DNA of 64,000 nt. It comes from Kitasatospora viridis. Its GTDB lineage: Bacteria > Actinomycetota > Actinomycetes > Streptomycetales > Streptomycetaceae. A program made the translations under genes and the position numbers. The stretch's first letter is position 1. Each line of letters opens with the position of its first letter. The stretch is taken from contig NZ_VIWT01000001.1 of NCBI RefSeq assembly GCF_007829815.1, forward strand, positions 4,115,501-4,179,500, given 5' to 3'. The notes beneath the pieces were generated by a model. The model was not told the DNA's origin. It was given only the letters and a program-made list of their open reading frames with translations, and did not search any database. This document shows positions 24,655 to 32,660 of the stretch, piece after piece.

Positions 24655-26364
24655 ATGGACGCCACCGTCCGCCGCCGCCGGCTCGTCGCCCGCAGCCTGG
24701 TCGCGACCGCCGCACTCACCCTGGTGCTGAGCGGCTGCAGTTCGAGCTCGGGCGGTGGCGGTGGCGGCGCGAGCAGCAGCGCGAGTGCCCAGCCGATGAG
24801 CGCCGAGGACATCAACCCGCAGCCGCTGAGCAACGTCAAGGACGGCGGGGAGCTGAGAATCCCGCTGCAGCAGTGGCCGGACCAGTGGAACCCGCTCCAG
24901 GTGGACGGCACCTACGGCGACTCGGTGGAGATCATGAAGATGATCGAGCCGCTGCTCTTCCGGGTCGACGCCAACGGCGTCTACCAGCCGGTCCCGGAGT
25001 TCCTGCAGTCCGCCAAGGTGGTCTCCACCTCGCCGCAGGTGGTGCTCTACACGCTCAACCCGAAGGCCAAGTGGTCGGACGGCAAGCAGCTGGGCTTCCA
25101 GGACTTCAAGGCCGTCTGGCAGGCCGCCAGCGGCACCAACCCGGCCTTCAACACCGCCAGCACGCTGGGCTACAACCAGATCAGCGACGTCTCCCAGGGC
25201 GACGACCCGACCCAGGTCAAGGTCACCTTCAGCACCCCGTTCGCGGACTGGCAGAGCCTGTTCTACCCGCTGCTGCCGGCCGCCGGGATCTCCACCCCGG
25301 ACGACTTCAACAAGGGCTGGGTCGAGAAGGTCCCGATCACCGGCGGCGCCTTCAAGATCGGCTCGATGGACAAGTCGGCGCAGACCCTCACCGTGGTGCC
25401 GGACCCCAACTGGTGGGGGAACAAGCCCAAGCTGGACAAGTTCACCTACCGGGTGCTGAGCGCCTCGGCCACCACCCAGGCCTTCCTCAACGACGAGGTC
25501 GACTACGCCAGCGCCGGCCGGGCGGACGCCTACGCCCAGCTCAAGGACTACAAGGACGGGGTGATCCGCACCTCCTTCCCGTGGGACGAGGTGCACATCT
25601 CCTTCGGCTCCAACGGCGCGCTGGCCGACCAGAAGGTGCGCCAGGCGCTGGAGAAGGCGCTCGACCGGCAGGCCCTGACCAAGGTGGAGAACCAGGGGGT
25701 GCCGGTGCCGTTCCCGCTGCTTGGCAACCACCTGCTGATGACCAACCAGTTCGGCTACCAGGACAACTCCGGGCAGTGGGGCAAGTACGACCTGGCCGGC
25801 GCCGAGCAGCTGCTCACCCAGGCGGGCTGGCAGGACGCGGGGGCGGGCAAGCCGCGCACCAAGGACGGCCAGCCGCTGGAGCTGCACTTCATCATCTCGG
25901 ACGCCACCTCCCAGCAGACCATCGACCTGGCCACCGCGGTCCAGAACATGCTGGGGCAGGCCGGCGTGAAGATCGACGTCGACAAGGTGCCGGCCAACGA
26001 CCTGGACGAGAAGTACCTCAACGTCGGCAAGTTCGACCTGGCGACTTGGCGGAACACCGGCTCCTTCCCGCCGGCGAACATCATCCCCTCGTACCAGATG
26101 CCGCAGGGCGACAACGTCTTCCAGAACTACTCCAAGCTCAGCACGCCGGAGATCGACAGCCTGCTGAAGCAGGCCTCGCAGACCCTGGACCCGAGCCAGG
26201 CGGCCAAGCTCTACAACGAGGCGGACGCCAAGATCTGGGAGCTCGGCCACACCGTCGAGCTGTACCAGCGGCCCTACGTGGTGGCCTACCGCAAGGGCCT
26301 GGCCAACTACGGCTCGGCCGGCCTGGCCGACTTCGACTACACCAAGGTGGGCTGGCAGAAGTGA
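24655..26364 (+). CDS. Oligopeptide ABC transporter substrate-binding lipoprotein
   Basis: 569 aa. An Arg-rich N-terminus and hydrophobic stretch end in the lipobox LVLSGC, so it should be a membrane-anchored lipoprotein. A Gly/Ser linker follows, then an SBP_bac_5 fold: DGGELRIPLQQWPDQWNPLQ near the mature N-terminus and DQKVRQALEKALDRQAL in the second half. ATG 24655 has a strong GAGGAGGGA 6 nt upstream. It is divergent from the permease-permease-ATPase operon and is the likely receptor for that importer. Confidence 0.93.
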   Translation: MDATVRRRRLVARSLVATAALTLVLSGCSSSSGGGGGGASSSASAQPMSAEDINPQPLSNVKDGGELRIPLQQWPDQWNPLQVDGTYGDSVEIMKMIEPLLFRVDANGVYQPVPEFLQSAKVVSTSPQVVLYTLNPKAKWSDGKQLGFQDFKAVWQAASGTNPAFNTASTLGYNQISDVSQGDDPTQVKVTFSTPFADWQSLFYPLLPAAGISTPDDFNKGWVEKVPITGGAFKIGSMDKSAQTLTVVPDPNWWGNKPKLDKFTYRVLSASATTQAFLNDEVDYASAGRADAYAQLKDYKDGVIRTSFPWDEVHISFGSNGALADQKVRQALEKALDRQALTKVENQGVPVPFPLLGNHLLMTNQFGYQDNSGQWGKYDLAGAEQLLTQAGWQDAGAGKPRTKDGQPLELHFIISDATSQQTIDLATAVQNMLGQAGVKIDVDKVPANDLDEKYLNVGKFDLATWRNTGSFPPANIIPSYQMPQGDNVFQNYSKLSTPEIDSLLKQASQTLDPSQAAKLYNEADAKIWELGHTVELYQRPYVVAYRKGLANYGSAGLADFDYTKVGWQK

Positions 26365-26782
26365 CCCGCCGTCCGGTCGGGACCGGGTGGTGAGGGCGCG
26401 CTGCCGGGCAGCGCGGTGATCACGAGGCCGGTGCGGTCCGCCGGTGGAGGGCTACCCTCCACCGCCGCCGCACCGGCCTTGACCTTCCGCGTTGCCCGCA
26501 CGCCCTTCTCGCCGTTCCACTGGAAGGGAATGTAACCGGGCAATCAGGGCGATTGCACCCCACGACACCCGGGCACTCGGCCCGCCATGGACGGTGTCAC
26601 CCGGTTCGCGCACTCACCCGTCAACTCACCTTGACCGTCCGGCCGGTCGCCGCGCGGCCCCGGACGGACGGCTGGCGTGCCACGGCGCTCCGGTGCGTGC
26701 GCCGACCACTGCGGACTGTCACCATCGGGGCCCCGGGGGCGGAACGTCCCCGTCCGCCGAGCCCGCTGGGAGTCCGAGCCGA
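26365..26782. other. Intergenic region between binding protein and ltrA-like gene
   Basis: 418 bp. It holds the terminator at 26426-26478; the remainder shows no gene with a ribosome-binding site. Long frames crossing it are Arg/Pro-rich extensions of the downstream gene or its shadows. Confidence 0.55.
26426..26478 (+). terminator. Two-part hairpin after the binding-protein gene
   Basis: An outer 11-bp stem (26426-26436 with 26468-26478) encloses an inner stem CGGTGGAGG/CCTCCACCG. It begins 62 bp after the stop codon. Confidence 0.65.
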
Positions 26783-27973
26783 ATGCCGTCGACCCGTCAC
26801 ACCGAACCCCTGGTGCGCCCGATGCGGCCGCGCCGCCGCGACGAGCCGCACCGGGTCGCCACCTCGCTGGAACTCTTCTTCGACCTCTGCTTCGTGGTCG
26901 CCGTCGGCCAGGCCGGCCGGGAGCTGGCCGGCGCGCTGGCCGAGGGGCACGGCACCGGCAGCGCGCTGCTGCACTACGCGCTGGCCTTCTTCGCCGTCTG
27001 GTGGGCCTGGATGAACTTCACCTGGTTCTCCTCCGCCTACGACTGCGACGACGTGCCCTACCGGCTCACCACCCTGGTGCAGATCACCGGCGCGCTGATC
27101 TTCGCGGCCGGCATCCCGCGGCTCTTCCTGAACGCCGACTTCAAGCTGGCGGTCTTCGGCTACGTGGTGATGCGACTGGCCCAGTTCACCCAGTGGCTCC
27201 GGGCGGCCCGCGGCGAGCAGGGCGCGGCCCGCGCGATGGCGCGCAGCTACGCGCTCGGCGTCGCCCTGGTGCAACTGTTCTGGGTGGTGATGCTGCTGGT
27301 GCCCAAGTCGGCGGTCAACTGGTTCCTGCCGATCGGCGCGATCGCCGAACTGTCGGTGCCGGCCGTCGCCGAGCGCCGCACCCAGAGCCCCTGGCACCCG
27401 CACCACATCGCCGAGCGGTACGGCCTGTTCACCCTGATCGTGCTCGGCGAGACGGTCTCCGCCGCGACGGTGGCGATGCAGAGCGCGGTGGACGAGCACG
27501 AGGCGCTGCACGAGCTGATCCCGATCGCCGTCGGCGGGCTGCTGATCTGCTTCGCCGCCTGGTGGATCTACTTCGCCGCCCCGATCCACGAGCACCTGCG
27601 CGGCAACCGGCAGGCCTTCCTGTGGGGTTACGGCCACTACCTGGTCTTCGGCTCGGCCGCCGCGGTCGGCGCCGGGCTGGAGGTCGCGGTGGAGCACGCG
27701 GTCGGCAAGGCGCACATCTCCGCCGAGGCCGCCGCCGCCACCGTCACCGTGCCGAGCGCCGTCTACCTGTTCACCGTCTGGCTGCTGCACGCCCGGCACG
27801 GCAAGTCGGGCCCGGCCCAGTGGGTGCTGCCGGTCGCGGCCGCACTGGTGCTGGCCTGCACCGCGCTCGGCGACGGGGGAGTGCTGGCCGCCGGCCTGGT
27901 CGCGGCCGCCGCCATCGCGGCCGGGCTGTGGCTGAGCACCCGCCCGTCGGTGCCGGATGCCAGCATCGACTGA
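26783..27973 (+). CDS. LtrA-family (low temperature requirement) membrane protein
   Basis: 396 aa, about ten to twelve hydrophobic helices. TSLELFFDLCFVVAVGQ and AERYGLFTLIVLGETV are the two hallmark segments of the LtrA/DUF family found widely in actinomycetes; the molecular function is unknown. ATG 26783 is selected because it begins just before the first conserved helix and is preceded by TGGGAG; the upstream frame (to 26492) is Arg/Pro-rich. It is followed 24 bp later by the pentapeptide-repeat gene on the same strand. Confidence 0.87.
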   Translation: MPSTRHTEPLVRPMRPRRRDEPHRVATSLELFFDLCFVVAVGQAGRELAGALAEGHGTGSALLHYALAFFAVWWAWMNFTWFSSAYDCDDVPYRLTTLVQITGALIFAAGIPRLFLNADFKLAVFGYVVMRLAQFTQWLRAARGEQGAARAMARSYALGVALVQLFWVVMLLVPKSAVNWFLPIGAIAELSVPAVAERRTQSPWHPHHIAERYGLFTLIVLGETVSAATVAMQSAVDEHEALHELIPIAVGGLLICFAAWWIYFAAPIHEHLRGNRQAFLWGYGHYLVFGSAAAVGAGLEVAVEHAVGKAHISAEAAAATVTVPSAVYLFTVWLLHARHGKSGPAQWVLPVAAALVLACTALGDGGVLAAGLVAAAAIAAGLWLSTRPSVPDASID

Positions 27974-27997
27974 CCCCTACCGAGCGGAGCACCGCCC

Positions 27998-28636
27998 ATG
28001 TCCCTGGCCGACCAGCCCTACGCCCACCTGCTGCGCCCGCACGACGGTCCGCTGCGCGCCGACGAACGCTACGACACGGTGCGGCTCGCCGACCGCGAGC
28101 TGGACGCCCCGCAGGCCGCTGGCGCGGCCTTCCTGGAGTGCGCGCTCACCGACCTGACGGTCAGTCAGGGAAGGCTGCGCCGCGCCAGGTTCACCGAGTG
28201 CTGGGTGGAGCGGACCCGCTGGGTGGCCACCGACCTGGCCGAGACCGAATGGCAGGACACCACGGTGACCGGCTCGCTGCTGGCCGGCGTCGCCGCCTAC
28301 GGCTCCCAGCTGCGGCGGCTGACGCTGCGCCAGTGCAAGGTGCAGGCCGTCAACCTGCGCGGCGCGGTGCTGCGGGACGTGGTCTTCGAGGACTGCCAGC
28401 TGGTCGACGTGGACTTCTCCGAGGCCCGGCTGACCGGCGTGTCCTTCCCGGGCAGCTCGCTGGAGGAGGTCCGGTTCGGCCGGGCCCGGCAGCAGCGCAC
28501 CGACCTGCGCGGCGCCACCCGGCTGCAACTCCCGGACGGCCACGAGGGGCTGAGCGGCGCGCTGATCTCCTCCGCCCAGCTGATCGAGCTGGCCCCGCAG
28601 TTCGCCCGGGCGCTCGGCGTCGAGGTGCGGGACTGA
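27998..28636 (+). CDS. Pentapeptide-repeat protein
   Basis: 212 aa. From about residue 45 to 180 it shows A(D/N)LxX-type five-residue periodicity (for example AAFLECALTDLTV, LRGAVLRDVVFEDCQL, ARLTGVSFPGSSL), forming a right-handed quadrilateral beta-helix. Some family members mimic DNA and protect gyrase (Qnr/MfpA), but that cannot be inferred here. ATG 27998 has GGAG 9 nt upstream. It is likely co-transcribed with the ltrA-like gene. Confidence 0.85.
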   Translation: MSLADQPYAHLLRPHDGPLRADERYDTVRLADRELDAPQAAGAAFLECALTDLTVSQGRLRRARFTECWVERTRWVATDLAETEWQDTTVTGSLLAGVAAYGSQLRRLTLRQCKVQAVNLRGAVLRDVVFEDCQLVDVDFSEARLTGVSFPGSSLEEVRFGRARQQRTDLRGATRLQLPDGHEGLSGALISSAQLIELAPQFARALGVEVRD

Positions 28637-28667
28637 CTGGTTCGCAGGCGTGAACGGACACACCGTG

Positions 28668-28694
28668 GCGGCCCGGAGTTAACCCCCGGGCCGC
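28668..28694 (+). terminator. Hairpin after the pentapeptide-repeat gene
   Basis: 9-bp perfect stem (28668-28676 with 28686-28694) and 9-nt loop, 31 bp past the stop codon. Confidence 0.55.
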
Positions 28695-28816
28695 TCGCTG
28701 ACCGGCACAAGAACAGTCCGCCAAGCATTGCGTCGGGAGCCTGGTGCCGCCGGGCCGCAGGGGCCAGGATGTGCGCGGCCCATGTTGTACACACAACCGA
28801 AGGGTTGGCCCTCCCG

Positions 28817-30853
28817 ATGACTGACCTCAGCCGCAGGACCTTCATGGCCGTCTCGGCGGCCACCGCGGCCGGCGCCGCGGTGGCCGGCACGGTCGGCGCC
28901 GCGACCCCCGCGCCCGCCGCCACGACCACCGGCACGGGCACCATCACCGACGTCCAGCACGTGGTGGTCCTGATGCAGGAGAACCGCAGCTTCGACCACT
29001 ACTTCGGCACCCTCAAGGGGGTCCGCGGCTTCGGCGACAAGGCCACCATCCAGCTCTCCGGCGGCTACTCGGTCTTCAACCAGCCGAACGGCTCCGCGCG
29101 GCAGTACCCGTGGGCGTTCAGCGCCGGCAGCTCCGAGCAGGTCTCGCAGTGCAACGGCGACCTCTCGCACGCCTGGAGCGACCAGCACGCCGCCTGGAAC
29201 ACCGGGAAGATGGACTCCTGGGTCTCGGCCAAGCGCACCAACCGCGCCCTCGGCTACCTGCGGCGCTCGGACATCCCGTTCCACTACGCGCTGGCCGACA
29301 ACTGGACCATCTGCGACGCCTACCACTGCTCGGTGCTCTCGGCCACCGGCCCGAACCGCACCTACCACTGGTCCGGCATGATCGACCCGTCCGGCACCGC
29401 CGGCGGCCCGGCCTACGACGGCGGCGACGAGTCCGGCCTGACCTGGCAGACCTACGCCGAGGCGCTGGAGAACGCCGGCGTGAGCTGGAAGGTCTACCAG
29501 AACGCCTCGGACAACTTCGGCGACAACGCCCTGGCCTACTTCAGCCAGTTCGCCAACGCCCCGGCCGGCAGCGACCTGGCGGTCAAGGGCATGGGCTCGG
29601 TGCCCAGCGTGACCGGCCGCACCCCCGACGACATCGCCGCCGCGATCCAGGCGGACGTGCTCGCCGGCACCCTGCCGCAGGTCTCCTGGGTGGTCGCCGA
29701 CCAGCAGTCCTCCGAGCACCCGTACGCCACCCCGGAGGACGGCGCGCACTTCGTGCACATGGTGATGAACGCGCTGAACGCGGACCCCAACGTGTTCAAC
29801 TCCACCGTGCTGCTGATCAATTACGACGAGAACGACGGCTTCTTCGACCACGTGCCGCCGCCGGTCGCCCCGGCCGGCACCGCCGGCGAGTTCTACAACT
29901 CGACCAACATCGGCCTCGGCTTCCGGGTCCCGATGCTCGCCATCTCGCCCTGGACGCGCGGCGGTTGGGTCAACTCCGAGGTCTTCGACCACACCTCGGT
30001 GCTGCGCTTCCTGGAGACCTGGACGGCGGCCCTGGGCACCCCGGCCACCTGCGCCAACATCAGCGCCTGGCGGCGCAAGGTCTGCGGCGACCTGACCAGC
30101 GTCTTCGACTTCGCCAACCCGGTCTACGGCATGCCGTCGCTGCCCGACACCTCGCAGACCATCGGCCTGGCCACCTGCGGCCCGCTGGGCAACCCCTCGC
30201 CAGTCACCAACGCGCTGCCCGCCCAGGAGAGCGGCACCCGCCCGGCCCGCGCCCTGGCCTACCAGCCGAACGCCAACCTGGACCACCTGGAGTTCGACGC
30301 CGGCGGCGTCACCAAGGTCTGGCTGGCGATGGACAACAGCGCGGCCACCGGCGGCAGTTCGGCGCACTTCGCGGCCTACGCCAACGCCTACCGCAGCGGC
30401 GGCCCGTGGCAGTACACGGTTGACCCGGGCGCGAGCACCAGCGACTTCTTCAACTGCGGCACCAACTACGGCAACGGCAAGTACGACCTGACCGTGGTCG
30501 GCCCCAACCGCTTCCTGCGCCGCTTCCAGGGCGACACCACCAAGTCCGGCAAGACCGCCGCGGTGACCGCCTCCTATGCCGCCGCTCCGGACACCGGCAA
30601 GCTCGCGCTCTGGTTCAAGCTGGCCAACACCGGCACCAGCGCGGTGACCTTCACCATCACCTCGACCAACTACCGCACCGACGGCCCGTGGACGTACACC
30701 GTCCAGCCCGGTGCCAGCACCAGCGACTACTTCAACGCCGTCGCCTACCAGAACGGCTGGTACGACTTCACCGTCACGGTGAGCGGCGACAGCAGCTGGT
30801 CGCAGCGGTTCACCGGCCACCTGGAGAGCGGCGCGCCGAGCGTCAGCGGCTGA
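28817..30853 (+). CDS. Tat-exported phosphocholine-type phospholipase C
   Basis: 678 aa. N-terminal SRRTFMAVSAAT is a twin-arginine signal, with an AxA-like cleavage region near residue 35. The catalytic acid-phosphatase-like domain (about 45-460) has the start motif MQENRSFDHYFG and the metal-site segment DENDGFFDHVPPP. Two C-terminal beta domains (about 480-575 and 590-678) share the pattern GPWxYTVxPGASTSD(F/Y)FN, as in the PLC C-terminal domain. It should hydrolyse phospholipids outside the cell, giving diacylglycerol and phosphocholine. In streptomycetes such enzymes are often phosphate-controlled, but no clear PHO box was found here. Confidence 0.92.
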   Translation: MTDLSRRTFMAVSAATAAGAAVAGTVGAATPAPAATTTGTGTITDVQHVVVLMQENRSFDHYFGTLKGVRGFGDKATIQLSGGYSVFNQPNGSARQYPWAFSAGSSEQVSQCNGDLSHAWSDQHAAWNTGKMDSWVSAKRTNRALGYLRRSDIPFHYALADNWTICDAYHCSVLSATGPNRTYHWSGMIDPSGTAGGPAYDGGDESGLTWQTYAEALENAGVSWKVYQNASDNFGDNALAYFSQFANAPAGSDLAVKGMGSVPSVTGRTPDDIAAAIQADVLAGTLPQVSWVVADQQSSEHPYATPEDGAHFVHMVMNALNADPNVFNSTVLLINYDENDGFFDHVPPPVAPAGTAGEFYNSTNIGLGFRVPMLAISPWTRGGWVNSEVFDHTSVLRFLETWTAALGTPATCANISAWRRKVCGDLTSVFDFANPVYGMPSLPDTSQTIGLATCGPLGNPSPVTNALPAQESGTRPARALAYQPNANLDHLEFDAGGVTKVWLAMDNSAATGGSSAHFAAYANAYRSGGPWQYTVDPGASTSDFFNCGTNYGNGKYDLTVVGPNRFLRRFQGDTTKSGKTAAVTASYAAAPDTGKLALWFKLANTGTSAVTFTITSTNYRTDGPWTYTVQPGASTSDYFNAVAYQNGWYDFTVTVSGDSSWSQRFTGHLESGAPSVSG

Positions 30854-30869
30854 TCCGCACCCGCCCGAA

Positions 30870-30907
30870 CCGCGGCGCCCACCCCCGTCAGGGGGTGGGC
30901 GCCGCGG
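30870..30907. terminator. Strong bidirectional terminator between plc and marR
   Basis: Perfect 17-bp stem (30870-30886 with 30891-30907) and GTCA tetraloop, lying between convergent genes; probably serves both. Confidence 0.85.
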
Positions 30908-30923
30908 CGTTTCCGGTGCGCGC

Positions 30924-31346
30924 TCAGCTCTCCATCACCCGCCGCAGCATGTCCAGCAGCCGCTCGCGTTCGGCGTCGTCCAGCGCCGCGAAGGGGTCGT
31001 TGACGAAGGGCGTGCGCGCCAGCAGGTCGGCGCTGACCCGGTGGCCGTCCTCGGTGGCCGCGACCAGCTTGACCCGCCGGTCGGCCGGGTCGGGCCGGCG
31101 CTCCACTAGTCCGCGCTGCTCCAGCTTGTCGATGATCGCGGTCACGTTGGACGGCTCGGCGTGCACCGTGTCGGCGATGGTCCGCATCGGCACCGGCCGG
31201 TCGGCCGCCAGCAGGGCCTTGGCCTGCAGCGCGGTGAGCCGGTGCGCGGCGGCGGCGGTCTCGATCTCCCGGGCGTAGCGGCGGTTGGCCGCGGCGAAGA
31301 GGCCGACGAGCTGCCGGGTGAGGTCGTCCGGGGGAGTGGCTGGCAT
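30924..31346 (-). CDS. MarR-family regulator
   Basis: 140 aa, winged helix with IADTVHAEPSNVTAIIDKLEQ and the wing VERRPDPADRRVKLVAAT containing the MarR D-R-R signature. It is divergent from an SDR-family gene with a 97-bp gap holding a promoter and a repeated 10-mer (31395-31420), so it probably represses that gene and itself. Its inducer is unknown. Confidence 0.88.
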   Translation of the reverse strand: MPATPPDDLTRQLVGLFAAANRRYAREIETAAAAHRLTALQAKALLAADRPVPMRTIADTVHAEPSNVTAIIDKLEQRGLVERRPDPADRRVKLVAATEDGHRVSADLLARTPFVNDPFAALDDAERERLLDMLRRVMES

Positions 31347-31368
31347 GCGGGTCAGTCTAACGAAGTGC

Positions 31369-31398
31369 TTGACATGGTGAACTGTCCCTGAGCATAGT
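31369..31398 (+). promoter_or_regulatory. Consensus-like promoter of the SDR gene
   Basis: TTGACA (31369-31374), an 18-bp spacer, and CATAGT (31393-31398). This exact -35 is a strong match to housekeeping sigma (HrdB-like) promoters. Confidence 0.6.
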
Positions 31399-31420
31399 TA
31401 TGGCGAACAGTAGTTATGGC
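31395..31420. promoter_or_regulatory. Direct repeat, candidate MarR binding region
   Basis: TAGTTATGGC occurs at 31395-31404 and again at 31411-31420, a 16-bp period. The first copy overlaps the SDR -10, where a repressor would block transcription. Confidence 0.5.
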
Positions 31421-31443
31421 CAATAAGTAAGTAGGAGTGGACG

Positions 31444-32262
31444 ATGACCACCAAGACCGTGCTGGTGACCGGGACCTCCTCCGGAATCGGGCTGGCCACC
31501 GCCGTGGCACTGGCCGAGGCCGGCTGGCACGTGATCGCCACCATGCGCGACACCGGCAAGGCCGGCGCGCTGCTGGCCGCCGCGGGCGAGCGCGCCAACC
31601 TGGAGGTCCGCGCGCTGGACGTGACCGACCCGGCCTCCGTCACCGCCTGCCTGGACGGCCTGGACCGGCTGGACGCGGTCGTCAACAACGCCGGCGCCGG
31701 CCACGTCGGCACCCTGGAACTCGACTCGATCGAGGAGGTCCGGGGCGTCATGGAGGTCAACTTCTTCGGCGTGCTCACCGTCTCCAAGGCCGCCCTGCCA
31801 CTGCTGCGGGCGAGCGGCGGCCGGCTGCTCACCGTGACCAGCGTCGGCGGCGTGGTCGGCCAGCCGTTCAACGAGGCCTACTGCGCCGCCAAGTTCGCCG
31901 TCGAGGGCTACCTGGAGTCGCTGGCCCCCGTCGCCGCACAGCAGGGCGTCACGGTCAGCGTGATCGAGCCGGCCGCCGTGGCCAGCGAGTTCGTGGCCAA
32001 CGTCGGCGGGATCGGCCCGGAGCTCCAGCAGGACGAGCGCTACGGCAAGCCGTTCCAGTCCTACCTGGCCCACGTCCAGGGCGCGTTCGCCGCCGCCCAG
32101 CCGGTCCGCGAGGCGGCCGAGGTCATCGTGGCCACCCTCACCGCCGAGCAGCCGCCGTTCCGGGTGCAGACCTCCGAGCGCGCCAAGGCGGTCGCCGCCC
32201 TCAAGCTGGCCGACACCGACGGCTCCGCCGTCCAGGCCGTGACCTCCGCCTGGATCGCCTGA
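31444..32262 (+). CDS. Short-chain dehydrogenase/reductase
   Basis: 272 aa, classical SDR. The nucleotide site TGTSSGIG (9-16) and NNAG (81-84) are present, and the catalytic Ser133, Tyr146 and Lys150 are in place (TSVGG, YCAAK). It is an NAD(P)H-dependent oxidoreductase of unknown substrate. AGGAG precedes ATG 31444. It is divergent from, and probably repressed by, the MarR regulator. Confidence 0.9.
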   Translation: MTTKTVLVTGTSSGIGLATAVALAEAGWHVIATMRDTGKAGALLAAAGERANLEVRALDVTDPASVTACLDGLDRLDAVVNNAGAGHVGTLELDSIEEVRGVMEVNFFGVLTVSKAALPLLRASGGRLLTVTSVGGVVGQPFNEAYCAAKFAVEGYLESLAPVAAQQGVTVSVIEPAAVASEFVANVGGIGPELQQDERYGKPFQSYLAHVQGAFAAAQPVREAAEVIVATLTAEQPPFRVQTSERAKAVAALKLADTDGSAVQAVTSAWIA

Positions 32263-32351
32263 GCCGCTCGCCCGTCCGCCCGACATGCGGGCCGGTGCGA
32301 CCGGTGACATGTTGGTGACTGCCCAGGTCGGACGAACCGCGAGGAGGAGAC

Positions 32352-32594
32352 ATGGGCATGATGGACAGGATCAAGGAGATGCTCGGCGGCCACAGCGACA
32401 AGGCCGCCCAGGTCGAGGAGGCCGCCCGGCAGCGTGCCGCCGACGCCGGCCAGCAGGCCGCCGATCACATGCCGGGCCCGGCCGCAGACGCCATGCGCAA
32501 CATGTCGAGCAAGGCCGCCCCGGGCAACGAGGACCAGGTCGAGCAGGCCAAGTCCGACATGACCGAGGAGGGCGGCCACGAGTGGGAGCGGTGA
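32352..32594 (+). CDS. MT0933/Rv0909-like small protein (antitoxin family)
   Basis: 80 aa, highly charged and helical. MGMMDRIKEMLGGHSDKAAQ at the start and the repeated Ala/Gln-rich helices match the small actinobacterial MT0933-like family, which has been proposed to be antitoxins. No toxin gene is adjacent, so a toxin-antitoxin role is doubtful here. ATG 32352 follows GAGGAGGAG. Confidence 0.7.
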   Translation: MGMMDRIKEMLGGHSDKAAQVEEAARQRAADAGQQAADHMPGPAADAMRNMSSKAAPGNEDQVEQAKSDMTEEGGHEWER

Positions 32595-32605
32595 CCGGCT
32601 GACCG

Positions 32606-32651
32606 CGGCAGCGGACGGGGCGCCCCGGAAGGGGCGCCCCGTCCGCTGCCG
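32606..32651. terminator. Very strong bidirectional terminator
   Basis: Perfect 21-bp stem (32606-32626 with 32631-32651) and GGAA tetraloop, between the convergent small-protein and tricorn genes. Confidence 0.9.
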
Positions 32652-32660
32652 TCCGCCCGC

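Noticed and set aside
28640..28662. PHO-box-like half site before the phospholipase gene
   Set aside because: Only one 11-bp unit resembling GTTCACC is present, on the opposite strand; PhoP boxes need at least two direct repeats.
32352..32594. Toxin-antitoxin pair
   Set aside because: Only the antitoxin-like gene is present; both neighbours are ordinary enzymes and the unit ends in its own terminator.
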